A DNA stretch of 64,000 bases from Chlorobiota bacterium (GTDB taxonomy: Bacteria > Bacteroidota > Ignavibacteria > OLB7). Below the pieces are notes generated by a model. That model did no database searches. It was not told the origin of the DNA and saw nothing but the letters and a program-made list of their open reading frames with translations. The stretch is from assembly GCA_028287785.1 (NCBI GenBank), contig JAQBOZ010000024.1, forward strand, positions 1-64,000, given 5' to 3'. Positions 46,677-55,531 of the stretch are shown here, piece after piece (position 1 is the first letter of the stretch; every line of letters starts with the position of its first letter). The position numbers and the translations under genes were made by a program.

Positions 46677-46784
46677 TGCGTGCCGGGCTGACAGTAAAAA
46701 AATCCCGGATGGATTTTCATTGCCGAGTTCGCAATCGCCACGGCATGCCGCCATTTTCTCGACGTTATTCAACCGGTTGACGAT
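46677..46784. other. short gap before the second leader
   Basis: About 108 bases; nothing recognised. Confidence 0.4.
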
Positions 46785-46861
46785 GGGGTACACAAAGATG
46801 TACTCCCGCTCGATTCCTCCGGTGCCATATCTTTGTGACTGGCCCAGCAAGGCTTCCACGT
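46785..46861 (+). ncRNA. structured leader candidate, copy 2
   Basis: GGGGTAC (46785-46791) and GTACTCC (46800-46806) pair, with a G-U where copy 1 has G-C. The loop is again ACAAAGAT, complementary to ATCTTTGT at 46829-46836. The 22-base gap between stem and target differs in sequence from copy 1 but is nearly the same length (21). The conserved AAGGCTTCCACGTCCGA also follows. It lies about 250-330 bases before the start at 47113. Confidence 0.45.
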
Positions 46862-47112
46862 CCGATCATATGCACAGCATGGTTCTTTACGGAGCGTCGC
46901 GCGGTATCGGAATTTCCTTCCGGTATGCGTTGTGGCGCCTGTAATATCCCGCTGTATATCGTGACCCCATTGCCTTGTCTTCCAAATCCGGAACGCGCGG
47001 AATATATTTCGTGCGTTCCGCTCATCCCGGCCAGCTTATTTATTTCATCAGGCACCTTTACGGATCAACCGGAGAGAGGTGCCAGCCATTCACATTTCAA
47101 GGAGAGGAATCA

Positions 47113-47544
47113 ATGCGTTTTCGTTTATTGTTCGGTGCCCTTGCATTGAGCGCTGCAATGTTCTGCACGCCATCGGTTCATGCACAGGATGTTACTCCCG
47201 CACAGGGTGTTGCTGCACAGGACGCGGCCTCCCCGCAGGCAGTTGTGGGCGCCGCGGCAATGTCCGCCGGCGGCATCTATGTCTATCCCGGAGGGTTCCC
47301 CTGCACGCCCGGCCCCGGCTTCTGCCGTAGAATCATCATCATCATCCTGTCGAGCGCGGTATGCTCGGTCGATCATGATTATCGGAACACCGGAAATGTT
47401 CAGATGGGTGTGAGCGAGAGCAAGAAGGAGGCATACGTTGCCGATATCAACGGACGCGATCTGTCGGACAGCGATATCATGAAGGAAGGGGAGACCGCAT
47501 ATCCCACACTCTCCTACGATGTGCCGGCCGGGGATCTCAAGTAA
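47113..47544 (+). CDS. small secreted three-Cys protein (paralogue B)
   Basis: A 143-residue protein with a signal peptide almost identical to that of paralogue A (MRFRLLFGALALSAAMFC, then TPSVHAQ). The mature part again has GGIYVYPGGFPCTPGPGFC, an Ile-rich run (RRIIIIILSSAVC) and an acidic tail with DHDYRNTGNVQMGVSES. All three mature Cys are conserved. The 5' region, including the leader, is duplicated, so the whole expression unit seems to have been copied. GGAGAGGAAT precedes the ATG. A hairpin repeat follows the gene. Function not known. Confidence 0.65.
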   Translation: MRFRLLFGALALSAAMFCTPSVHAQDVTPAQGVAAQDAASPQAVVGAAAMSAGGIYVYPGGFPCTPGPGFCRRIIIIILSSAVCSVDHDYRNTGNVQMGVSESKKEAYVADINGRDLSDSDIMKEGETAYPTLSYDVPAGDLK

Positions 47545-47554
47545 TTCCGCTCGT

Positions 47555-47611
47555 CTTCAAGCCCCGGAGGGGCGCAATTCCTGGTGCGCGGGGCATCGTC
47601 CCGCGCACGCT
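47555..47611. repeat. dispersed hairpin repeat, family A (copy 1)
   Basis: CAAGCCCCGGAGGGGCGCAA is followed by the stem GTGCGCGGG/CCCGCGCAC. Relatives lie at 52243-52297 (inverted) and 52502-52558. The stem may also stop transcription of paralogue B and the converging beta-helix gene. Confidence 0.75.
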
Positions 47612-49577
47612 ATTTCCTCACGCAAATCCTGCTCGATACCCTTCCCTCGATTTCAATGACGACGATATATAATCCCGCCGGTAGATTAGCCAGATCGATC
47701 GCGCATTTGCCGCGCGCATCGGTGGGGCGGCGTGCTTCGGAATAAACGATTGTTCCGTAGATGTCGATTACGCGGATGCCCGGCGTCATCCGTTCGGTGG
47801 AGGGAAATTGCACAACGCAGCGTCCCGTGGTCGGGTTTGGGGCGAGCGATATCCGATCGTCATAATGTTCCGTCGCGGCCTCCGCCGGGGCCGGCATCTC
47901 GAACCGGCCGATATCCGGAGCCGTCCCATCATATGCCAGGCCGACCCGTTGTCCCGCCGCCCACGTCAGCGGCGCATCGAGCGTAAGGGTATTTATGGAA
48001 TAATCGATGGCGATGATCACGCGCCGCTCCGCGCTCCCCTCCAGTTGAATCGTGTCGCCGGGGAGATTTGCAATGCCGTAGCCATCGCGAAAATAGTCCG
48101 CGGAATCCAGTCGCATTGTCGTGCCGGTTCCGGCCGCGACTGTTTTCGCGAGGAAGCTGCCGGCATCAATGAGAGGGCTGGCCGGTTTCAGGCGAAAGTC
48201 CAATGCGGCGGTGTCGGCAAAGGCCGGATCGATCTGAAGGTTGCGTGTGAACATCGCCGGATAATTGATCTCCCACCAGGAGAGCGGATGCTGTGGCGGA
48301 TTGGTCGAGGATGTCCGATCGCCGTAGGCGATTGTCCACGGCTGATCGGGGGAGCTATCGTAGAGGTCGTTCCGTTCGAACATCACATCGGCCGTCCGGC
48401 CCGTAACGATCTGCACCGGGTTGCCGTCGAGCGTTGCGTACCATGCCCAGCGATTATCGTGACGCGTAAAGCGATTGTGATAGAAGATATTATTCCTGCA
48501 TGTATTATCGGCGAAATGATAGTCCGATCCCCCCACACCGGAGATTGAAATCCCGCCAAACTGATTATCGTAGAAAACGTTGTTGTAGATCCTGTTGCCA
48601 TAGGTATTACGCGCCTCATCGGCATAGAGCGTAAGATCGATCGGCGGGCCGATGCAGGTATGAAAGATATTCCGGCGAATGATGCAGTGCTGTCCGGCGT
48701 GCTGGATGCCGGCGTATGGCGATGCATCGGACGGCGTGGAAGTGTAGGCGAAGATATTTCCTTCCACCACGTTGTGCTTCGTATCATCGAGCCGGGTGAT
48801 TTTCTCGAAGCCCAGATCGCCGTAGCCCACACCATCGCAATCATAGATCTCACCGATTTTCTGACGGTGATTATCGAAATAATTCCAGCGGATGACATTA
48901 TAATTTCCGCATTTAATGGCCCAGAGCGTATGCGCCGCGCTGGTGACTCTGTTCCCCTCGACGAGATTATGATTCGAGCCGACCAGCGCGATATTGTCCT
49001 GCGTGGAATTATCGATGCGGTTGTCCCGTATCACGCAATACTCCGATTCCTGAAAAAACAGCCCCGTCTTGGAGCTGCCGCCCGCGTCGTTGGCGTTCAG
49101 GAATTCATTCGACTGAATGGTGATATGCGTCGAGCCGAGAACGGCCAGCCATCGCTGGACATCGGAAACGTGAATTCCCTGAACAATGATATAACCCAGC
49201 CTGTAGATCCATATCGCCGGGGCAAGCGCGGCACCGGTGATGATCACGCGTTCGCCTCCCGCATTCGAGTAGATGATGGGATGGTTCTCCGTGCCGGAAT
49301 TCTTCGGCGCGAGCTGCTCGTTGTATGTGGCGCCTCTGATGATCACCGTATCCCCCGGCACGGCAAGATCGGCGGCGGCGCGGATTGTCCTGTAGGCGGT
49401 GTAGGTTCCGTCGCCGCATGTCCGGGTTGCGGGATTGTAGCGCGTTGTGCAATCGGCCGGAAGAGTTCCATCAACGATGATGATGCCGGCGGATGCGCCC
49501 GCGCGAACGATGAGAAAAAGAATAATCGTCGCAACGAGCCGGGCGTGAAAGGGGGGCGGGGATTCGGAAAGGGACAT
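47610..49577 (-). CDS. right-handed parallel beta-helix protein with T9SS sorting tail
   Basis: The 655-residue product has an export segment (VATIILFLIVRAGASA) and a long beta-helix from about residue 45: NHPIIYSNAGGERVIITGAA, YCVIRDNRIDNSTQDNIALV and NRIYNNVFYDNQFGGISISG. Such folds are common in polysaccharide lyases and other sugar-acting surface proteins. No catalytic set can be assigned from sequence. The last 80 residues are a Por-type sorting domain: ISLAPNPTTGRCVVQFPS, VIDIYGTIVYSE and LPAGLYIVVIEIEGRV. It is likely secreted by a type IX system and attached to the surface. ATG 49577 has GGGAGC a few bases before it. Confidence 0.8.
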   Translation of the reverse strand: MSLSESPPPFHARLVATIILFLIVRAGASAGIIIVDGTLPADCTTRYNPATRTCGDGTYTAYRTIRAAADLAVPGDTVIIRGATYNEQLAPKNSGTENHPIIYSNAGGERVIITGAALAPAIWIYRLGYIIVQGIHVSDVQRWLAVLGSTHITIQSNEFLNANDAGGSSKTGLFFQESEYCVIRDNRIDNSTQDNIALVGSNHNLVEGNRVTSAAHTLWAIKCGNYNVIRWNYFDNHRQKIGEIYDCDGVGYGDLGFEKITRLDDTKHNVVEGNIFAYTSTPSDASPYAGIQHAGQHCIIRRNIFHTCIGPPIDLTLYADEARNTYGNRIYNNVFYDNQFGGISISGVGGSDYHFADNTCRNNIFYHNRFTRHDNRWAWYATLDGNPVQIVTGRTADVMFERNDLYDSSPDQPWTIAYGDRTSSTNPPQHPLSWWEINYPAMFTRNLQIDPAFADTAALDFRLKPASPLIDAGSFLAKTVAAGTGTTMRLDSADYFRDGYGIANLPGDTIQLEGSAERRVIIAIDYSINTLTLDAPLTWAAGQRVGLAYDGTAPDIGRFEMPAPAEAATEHYDDRISLAPNPTTGRCVVQFPSTERMTPGIRVIDIYGTIVYSEARRPTDARGKCAIDLANLPAGLYIVVIEIEGRVSSRICVRK

Positions 49578-49757
49578 GGGATGCTCCCGATAATAAAATT
49601 CGAATATCACGCGCCCAATGAAAGGGCTTTCCGTTGTCATTCTGAGCGGCATGCGAAGGATCTCGCGGGATCGTGCTCTATCGGGAATCCCTTCGCAGAG
49701 CTTCGGAGCTTCACGACAAATCCATTTTCCGGCGCTCCTGAAAAAGACAACCTGTTG

Positions 49758-52187
49758 TTATTTCGCCGGCACGCCGTCATCGTAAATCATCCCCTTGTTT
49801 CCTTTCACCACGGCGGTGCCGGGGATCATCCGCTGTTCCACGTAATTATCATCGCCGTGGCCGAGATCGATTAATAATCCGAGCGAGCCGTTGCCTCGGA
49901 TTCTGTTGAAGTTGCCGCCGCCCTGGCTCAGCGTGGTATCGCTGAGATGGGTATAATACTGGTCGTCGCCGTGAACATCGAGGAGCCACGCGAACGAAAC
50001 ATTGAGCGCCGAGCCCTGCCCCGCGCCGGCCGCGCGATAGGTGTCGTTGCCATCGGCATCCTCAAGGCAGCCGGCCGACCAGTCGTGCGCGTTCCCCTGA
50101 TCGAGATATGCGTAGGAATCGTACGAGTCATCGCCGGCATTATCGAGCAGCGCGCCGAATGAGAGATGGATTCCGCTTCCCTGAGAATATTGTCCGGCGG
50201 TGTAGCGGTCGGAGCCCCGCTCATCGTGAAGAATGCCGAGCGCGTACCAGTAGCTTCCCCCCTGGCTGAAGAAGTCCGACGCGTACATATCGTCGCCATC
50301 CAGATCGGAGAGCGCGCCTATTCCGCCGTCGGTGCCAATGCCGGTTGTCCAGGGCCGCATGCCGAACCCGAATCCCTGCGACATCGAGATATAGGATTTG
50401 TGGTTGATGCGCGCCAGCGGATCGGCGAATTTCCAGCCGGCGCGGTAGGAATCATTGCCATCCTTTTCGAGAATCGCGCCAAATCCCTTCGCGTAGCCGA
50501 ACGCCTGGGAATACATATCGGCGGTATAGCTGTCGGAGCCGGCGCCTTCATATAACAATCCAATGCCGAGAAATGCGGCCCCCTGCGAGCACCATTGCGA
50601 CGTGTAGATATCATCCCCGGAAAAATCGGCCAGAATGCCGACCCCGAGCAGCCCGGCGCCCTGAGAATATCGGGCCGCGCGATAGATGTCATTTCCCGCG
50701 ACATCCACCAGCACATCCACGCAGCCGATGCCGGAGCCCTGCCCCGATACGGCGTTGCGATAAATATCGTCGCCGGAAATATCCGCAACATAACGGAATG
50801 TTCCGGTGTGCGCCGGCGGCAGCTCGTAAATATCATTTCCACCGGGATCGAGGATAAACCGGAAATCGCCGGTATATCTGTTCGGCCCCGGCCCGCCGAT
50901 AACACAGCGGCCGAGCGGCGTATCCCACACCGCGATGATATCTCCCTCCACGCCATCGGCGCGCATCATTTTTTTCGGAATGGCGACGGCCCTGGTGAAA
51001 TCCTTCAGCCACGTCGTATCCGCGAGCGAAGCCAGCAGCCGCGCGGCATCGGCGAGCGATGCAAGGTCGATATGATCCGCCATCCTGAAGAGTGTCGCCA
51101 TCTTCATCTCCACGGTCTTCCGCGTCGCCAGCTTTTTCACCGGGTCCGACGTGGTATCGATCGCATCCTCCCAGCCGCCGTCCGGGGATAAAACCTGAAG
51201 GAGCTGCGCGGTGATGGTATCGAGATTTCCGCGCTCCGGCCTGTAGGCCTTGTCCAGCCTGGCCTGCACGCCACCCAGAAATTCATCGAGCGATGCGATG
51301 CTCGTCGGCAGTTTCGGAATCGGTGCGGTGGAGATAGGAATATCCAGGTGGCGCGCCGAGGCGCTTACCGCGCCGGAGAGGCCGGGACCTGACGCGACGC
51401 CATCCCAGAGATCCTGCACGATCATCCGTGAATATGCCCCGACGCGCGTGGGATAATGTTGCAGATAGGTGACGGCGTTCAGTCGCCACGGGTTTGGGCG
51501 GCCGGCAAAGGGGAGGGTGCAGAAATCCTGATCGGTGATGGTCCGTATCTGTTTTCTGATGGTGGTGGACCACTCACCCAGATTATTTTTTTCGATCGCC
51601 TTCTGAAGCCAGGTATTTGTCCGCACGGGGCCGAGTCGCGCGGGTGAGGTAAACGGCATTGCTATCCGCCGGGCGGCGGTAACGGGGACCGCGAGTTCGC
51701 TCACCTTGCCGTTGCGGATCATCATAAATCTGGCGATATCATTCGGGTTCATATCGCGCGCGACCACACCGACATATTCCTCGCCGTTGTTGATCGAATC
51801 GCCAATCGGTTTTCCGTTCATCGTGAGGAGAATATCGCCGATCAGCATTCCCGCGTCATCGGCCGGCCAGTGGGGCATCACATGCCAGACGCGAAATCCC
51901 TTCGTCGTATACGCGCCGTGGGTCATCGCCTTGATGGTATCGGGGGGAAGCTCGTTCAGATAGACGCCGACGCGCGGTCGCAGCGGCTCGGGGATGCCCG
52001 GCCATTCGAACGTGGGGAGATCAACCGTTTCCAGGCTGCGGTTGATAAGGCTGTCGGTGAGCGAGGAGCGGAGCTGCGCGACGGCGGGGAGGGCGATCAG
52101 CATCGATGCAATGCAGAACGCGAGGGACGCGGCGGCGCGCGATGAGGCTGTTTTCATGGCGGATATGAACGTTGAGAAGGGCTGCAT
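49758..52187 (-). CDS. secreted PDZ protein with GND-Y repeats
   Basis: About 809 residues from ATG 52187 (or 799 from ATG 52157) with a signal segment (AAASLAFCIASMLIALPAV). Residues about 72-140 match a PDZ domain: VGVYLNELPPDTIKAM and VMPHWPADDAGMLIGDILLT. A helical middle follows. From about residue 449 to the end, units with DVAGNDIYRAARYSQGAG, GVGILADFSGDDIYTSQ and GILHDERGSDRYTAGQYSQG repeat every 20-30 residues. The arrangement is collinear with the relative at 3682-5838, including a shared SMSQG block. PDZ domains commonly bind C-terminal peptides or tether proteases; none is present here. The 5' end of the long frame overlaps another minus-strand gene and is not coding. Confidence 0.75.
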   Translation of the reverse strand: MQPFSTFISAMKTASSRAAASLAFCIASMLIALPAVAQLRSSLTDSLINRSLETVDLPTFEWPGIPEPLRPRVGVYLNELPPDTIKAMTHGAYTTKGFRVWHVMPHWPADDAGMLIGDILLTMNGKPIGDSINNGEEYVGVVARDMNPNDIARFMMIRNGKVSELAVPVTAARRIAMPFTSPARLGPVRTNTWLQKAIEKNNLGEWSTTIRKQIRTITDQDFCTLPFAGRPNPWRLNAVTYLQHYPTRVGAYSRMIVQDLWDGVASGPGLSGAVSASARHLDIPISTAPIPKLPTSIASLDEFLGGVQARLDKAYRPERGNLDTITAQLLQVLSPDGGWEDAIDTTSDPVKKLATRKTVEMKMATLFRMADHIDLASLADAARLLASLADTTWLKDFTRAVAIPKKMMRADGVEGDIIAVWDTPLGRCVIGGPGPNRYTGDFRFILDPGGNDIYELPPAHTGTFRYVADISGDDIYRNAVSGQGSGIGCVDVLVDVAGNDIYRAARYSQGAGLLGVGILADFSGDDIYTSQWCSQGAAFLGIGLLYEGAGSDSYTADMYSQAFGYAKGFGAILEKDGNDSYRAGWKFADPLARINHKSYISMSQGFGFGMRPWTTGIGTDGGIGALSDLDGDDMYASDFFSQGGSYWYALGILHDERGSDRYTAGQYSQGSGIHLSFGALLDNAGDDSYDSYAYLDQGNAHDWSAGCLEDADGNDTYRAAGAGQGSALNVSFAWLLDVHGDDQYYTHLSDTTLSQGGGNFNRIRGNGSLGLLIDLGHGDDNYVEQRMIPGTAVVKGNKGMIYDDGVPAK

Positions 52188-52242
52188 GGGACAACGGACG
52201 CGGGGGAGAGGGAAGTTATCGAAAAGATTCCGGTTGTGAGTT

Positions 52243-52297
52243 GTGCGCGGGCATCGCCCCGCGCACCAGGGATTGCGCCTCTCCGGGGCTTGAGAAA
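52243..52297. repeat. dispersed hairpin repeat, family A (copy 2, inverted)
   Basis: GTGCGCGGG-CATCG-CCCCGCGCAC stem followed by GATTGCGCCTCTCCGGGGCT, the reverse complement of the family pattern. It lies 260 bases from copy 3, in opposite orientation. Confidence 0.8.
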
Positions 52298-52397
52298 GGG
52301 AATTGTGGTGAGGATCTATTTTGTGCGTGGGATGATTGATGGGGTGGTGATGGCGAGGCCGGTGATGATCGTTCGATAAAGCCTGAGTTGAGCAATA

Positions 52398-52449
52398 CTC
52401 ACTGCGGCATTCGGGAGGATGCCGCTCAAGCTTGGCCGCCTTGCATCTG
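52398..52449. repeat. dispersed hairpin repeat, family B (copy 2)
   Basis: CTCACTGCGGCATTCGGGAG, then GGATGCC and a final GGCCGCCTTGCATC. The stem GGCATTC/GGATGCC replaces GGCGTCC/GGACGCC of copy 1. Confidence 0.7.
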
Positions 52450-52501
52450 ATCGTTGTTGAACAGTCGGGGGCGCGGAAAATTGAAGCTGCATCGGAAGAA
52501 T

Positions 52502-52558
52502 CTTCCCAAGCTCCGGAGGGACGCAATAGGGGTGCGCGGGGCGATGCCCCGCGCACCC
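52502..52558. repeat. dispersed hairpin repeat, family A (copy 3)
   Basis: CAAGCTCCGGAGGGACGCAA followed by the near-perfect stem GGTGCGCGGGG/CCCCGCGCACC around CGATG-type bases. It is close to the stop of the small lipoprotein gene. Confidence 0.8.
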
Positions 52559-52564
52559 AATCAC

Positions 52565-52795
52565 TTACTTCTTGCCATCTTCCATCAGATCGCCGACCTT
52601 CTTGGCGGAGAGCCCGACGGTATCGGGATGTGCGATCGTATACTTCGCGATGCCATTGACCAGCGCCGTCGAATCGGCCGGAGCCATCTTGACATTTCCC
52701 TCTTTCGCGAACTGCTCGATGGTCATCCCCTTGTAATTCTTGCCACACCCCGCAAAGAGCAATGCCGCAAACGCGATGGTAATTGCTTTCTTCAT
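52565..52795 (-). CDS. small lipoprotein
   Basis: A 76-residue product that begins MKKAITIAFAALLFAGCG, a signal segment with lipobox. The mature part is YKGMTIEQFAKEGNVKMAP, then an alanine-rich helix and AHPDTVGLSAKKVGDLMED. GGAG precedes ATG 52795. The longer frames upstream are not supported. The gene is placed between two large secreted-protein genes but on the minus strand, 377 bases before the PDZ protein start. Function not known. Confidence 0.75.
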   Translation of the reverse strand: MKKAITIAFAALLFAGCGKNYKGMTIEQFAKEGNVKMAPADSTALVNGIAKYTIAHPDTVGLSAKKVGDLMEDGKK

Positions 52796-53231
52796 CTGAT
52801 TTCTCCAATGGATTGATGGAACTCTGCAACGGAGGCCACGAAGCGCCGCGCCTGGCGGGCCATCTGCCATTCCGTTATCAGTTTCAGCGATAAGAGCCAT
52901 GCCTTCCGGCATGATTGAGAGAGCGCCCAGCTTCCGGGGCGCTCATGGTGGGGCGGTGCGAATATACGATTTGCGGGATTGTCAGGCATCGGGTTCTTCT
53001 TCATGCGGATGATTCCGCGGGCACGGCTCCAGGCATGGCGCGGCGCCCCCGGACATCGGGAGAGTGCGTCCCGCTGGCGTTGTGGAGAGATGAAGATGGA
53101 TGCCTCACATTGTTCCGAGGATGATGAACCTCGGTTCGGTCATCCCCTTTCCCCGCGTCCGCTTGTCCGCTGTGTAACGGTTTGATAAGTTTACGGCCAT
53201 TCATTCCGTTTCCACGTGCGACCGGAACTTC
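52796..53231. promoter_or_regulatory. divergent gap before the FG-GAP gene
   Basis: About 435 bases between a minus-strand lipoprotein gene and a plus-strand secreted-protein gene. No gene or clear hairpin was recognised; it should hold both promoters. Confidence 0.35.
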
Positions 53232-55322
53232 ATGCATCTCATTCACTCTGCCGCTATGCAACAGATTTCTATCCGCCTGCTTGCCGGGTTGCTTCTTACC
53301 GCGATGGCCTTCGCAACCGGGACGCTTCGGGCGCAGGACACGACGTGGTTCACCGATATCACCGCGAAAACCAAACTGACCGGGGTGAAGGGGGGGCAGA
53401 TCAGCGCACTCGATATCAACAACGATGGATATCCCGATCTGCTGATTCAGAATCTATCGTACGATCGTAGCGGGAAAACCCGGTTCCTGCTGAACCTTCC
53501 TGATCCTTCCTCCTCCAACCCGAAGGATCGCATCTTCGTGGATGTCACCGACAGCACGAACATGTACGCCAACCCGGACCCGAGTGTGACAGGTCGCGTT
53601 GCCGATGTCTGCGCCATGGCGGATGTCAATAATGACGGATATCCCGATCTTATAACCGGCATCTTCTATTATTATGTCGCCACGTATGTGGATTCCGGCG
53701 ATGTGGCGGAAGTGCTGTTGAACGATGGAACCGGGCGTTTTCGCCTGGTGAAGAACAACGGCCTGCACGAGCTTGGAAAATTTCCCTGCACCGGATTTTC
53801 CTTCCTCGATTACGATATGGACGGCAAGCTCGATATTTATATCACCGTTTTCTCCGCCGATCATCAGAACAATATCTGGATACCCGGCTTTCTGATGAAG
53901 GGAAATGGCGACGGAACATTTCAGGATGTCTCCAGGCAGACCGGAATCGATCAGGTGGACGAGCCGAATTACGGCGCGGGAATTACCGACTGGAATAATG
54001 ACGGCTGGCCCGATATTCTGACCTGCCCGTATTGCAGGACCAACGGCACACTCTGGCGGAACAACGGCAACGGCACATTTTCCGATGTGAGCGAGGAGAT
54101 AGGATATACCGGAAAAAATGGGATGACCGGCAATGTCGATCCAGGGCTTGGCGCGCGCGAGCTTTGCCAGTGGGAGGCGCTCCCCGCCGATTACGATAAT
54201 GACGGCGACATGGATATCGCGCAGATGCTTGTCCACGGCGGGCTCGATGCAAACGAGGGGCATTCCCCGCTGACGATCAACAGCGGCGCGGCCGGAGGCT
54301 ACAAGCTGACATGGGATCTCAAGAAATTCGATCGCCCGCTGATTTCACAGATCAAGACGTGGCGCGATACGCTGAAGTCATCGAAGGGAACCGATTCGAT
54401 CGTGACCTACAGAACGCCCGCGCAGACCGGGCATCTCGGCGATCAGGCCGGATCGTGGCTGGATATGGATAACGACATGCTCCAGGATATCATCATCAGC
54501 ACAACGGGCTACGATCCCGCCGATGACCGCGCGTACATGGAGCATCAGAACCCGGATCACTCCTTCACCGATATCGCCAAGAAGACCGGGCTTTCCACCT
54601 GGCTGCGACCGGCGCACAGCAACCGCCCGTTCGATTTCGATCTGGATGGCGATGATGATCTGGCGGTGATCTTCGCTCCGCTGGCGCAGTACGTTCCGCC
54701 GGCCGACAGGGCGCGCGCAAATCAGGTGCTGATGGTTCGCAATAATATCGGGAACCTGAATAACCACGTGACCGTGAAATTGAAGGCACCTCATGGCGCC
54801 AACTATAACTGCATCGGCGCGCGGATCTATCTCTATGCCGGTGGCGTCCGCCAGATGCGCGATATCCAGTCGGGCGTCGGTCGCTGGGGAATGATGCAGC
54901 CGTTCGAGCTGAACTTCGGGCTCGGCAAGAGCACGCAGATCGATTCGGTCGTGGTCCGCTGGCCGATGAAGGGATTCCCAACCTCGACGGTGATCAATCC
55001 TCCCGTCAATCAGGTTCTCGTGATCGATGGCGCCGCCACCGTGGGCATTGCCGGCGAGACGCGCGGGGAGACTGCATCGCTCGCCTCGGTATCGCCGAAC
55101 CCCACGTCGGACTGGATGACGGCGCATCTCTCGCCCGAGCTTCGCGGCGAATGCACGCTGGAGATCTACAACTCGATCGGCGAGCGGGTCGATCAGACGC
55201 GGATGGCGTGGGCGGAGTATGTGCGGGTTCCGGTGGAGTCGCTGCCGGAGGGCTACTACATGATGCGCGTAACGTCCAGCACTGGAAGGACGGCGAACGT
55301 TCCGTTCATCAAGACGAAATAG
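53232..55322 (+). CDS. secreted FG-GAP/VCBS repeat protein with ASPIC-like and sorting domains
   Basis: The 696-residue product has an export segment (IRLLAGLLLTAMAFATGTLR). Several FG-GAP/VCBS-type calcium-loop units follow: SALDINNDGYPDLLIQNLS, AMADVNNDGYPDLITGI, FLDYDMDGKLDIYITVF and PADYDNDGDMDIAQM, spread over residues about 55-500. The later region (GANYNCIGARIYLYAGGVRQ, then FELNFGLGKSTQIDSVVVRW) matches an ASPIC/UnbV-type domain found in CRTAC-like proteins. The last 80 residues form a sorting tail (ASVSPNPTSDWMTAHLSP, LEIYNSIGERV, LPEGYYMMRVTSS). It should be exported by the type IX route. ATG 53256 is an alternative start. Its exact role is unknown. Confidence 0.85.
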   Translation: MHLIHSAAMQQISIRLLAGLLLTAMAFATGTLRAQDTTWFTDITAKTKLTGVKGGQISALDINNDGYPDLLIQNLSYDRSGKTRFLLNLPDPSSSNPKDRIFVDVTDSTNMYANPDPSVTGRVADVCAMADVNNDGYPDLITGIFYYYVATYVDSGDVAEVLLNDGTGRFRLVKNNGLHELGKFPCTGFSFLDYDMDGKLDIYITVFSADHQNNIWIPGFLMKGNGDGTFQDVSRQTGIDQVDEPNYGAGITDWNNDGWPDILTCPYCRTNGTLWRNNGNGTFSDVSEEIGYTGKNGMTGNVDPGLGARELCQWEALPADYDNDGDMDIAQMLVHGGLDANEGHSPLTINSGAAGGYKLTWDLKKFDRPLISQIKTWRDTLKSSKGTDSIVTYRTPAQTGHLGDQAGSWLDMDNDMLQDIIISTTGYDPADDRAYMEHQNPDHSFTDIAKKTGLSTWLRPAHSNRPFDFDLDGDDDLAVIFAPLAQYVPPADRARANQVLMVRNNIGNLNNHVTVKLKAPHGANYNCIGARIYLYAGGVRQMRDIQSGVGRWGMMQPFELNFGLGKSTQIDSVVVRWPMKGFPTSTVINPPVNQVLVIDGAATVGIAGETRGETASLASVSPNPTSDWMTAHLSPELRGECTLEIYNSIGERVDQTRMAWAEYVRVPVESLPEGYYMMRVTSSTGRTANVPFIKTK

Positions 55323-55531
55323 CAACGCGCCGATGCCGGACCTTCCACGATCCCGGGAGGCTGTCGATTACCGTCCGCGTGGCACCCCACCCCGCGGACG
55401 GCCGCTACAGCTTCACGGGGCACCCACCGGGGGAGGAAACGCTTGGTAGATCAGCATTCCCATGGTAATTTCAGCGCAATCGAGCGTTCCGGCCCAGATT
55501 CCAACCCATCTACGTTGATACTGATACCAAC
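55323..55531. promoter_or_regulatory. gap before the SBP-OmpA operon
   Basis: About 210 bases with no recognised gene; probably contains the operon promoter. Confidence 0.3.

Larger units (their letters stand above)
52188..52564. other. repeat-rich gap
   Basis: About 380 bases with two family A hairpin repeats and one family B repeat, described separately. No gene supported. Confidence 0.5.

Noticed and set aside
52188-52829. N-terminal extension of the PDZ/GND-Y protein to 1023 residues
   Set aside because: The extension is low in sense, overlaps a lipoprotein gene and repeats, and the signal peptide begins only at 52187/52157.
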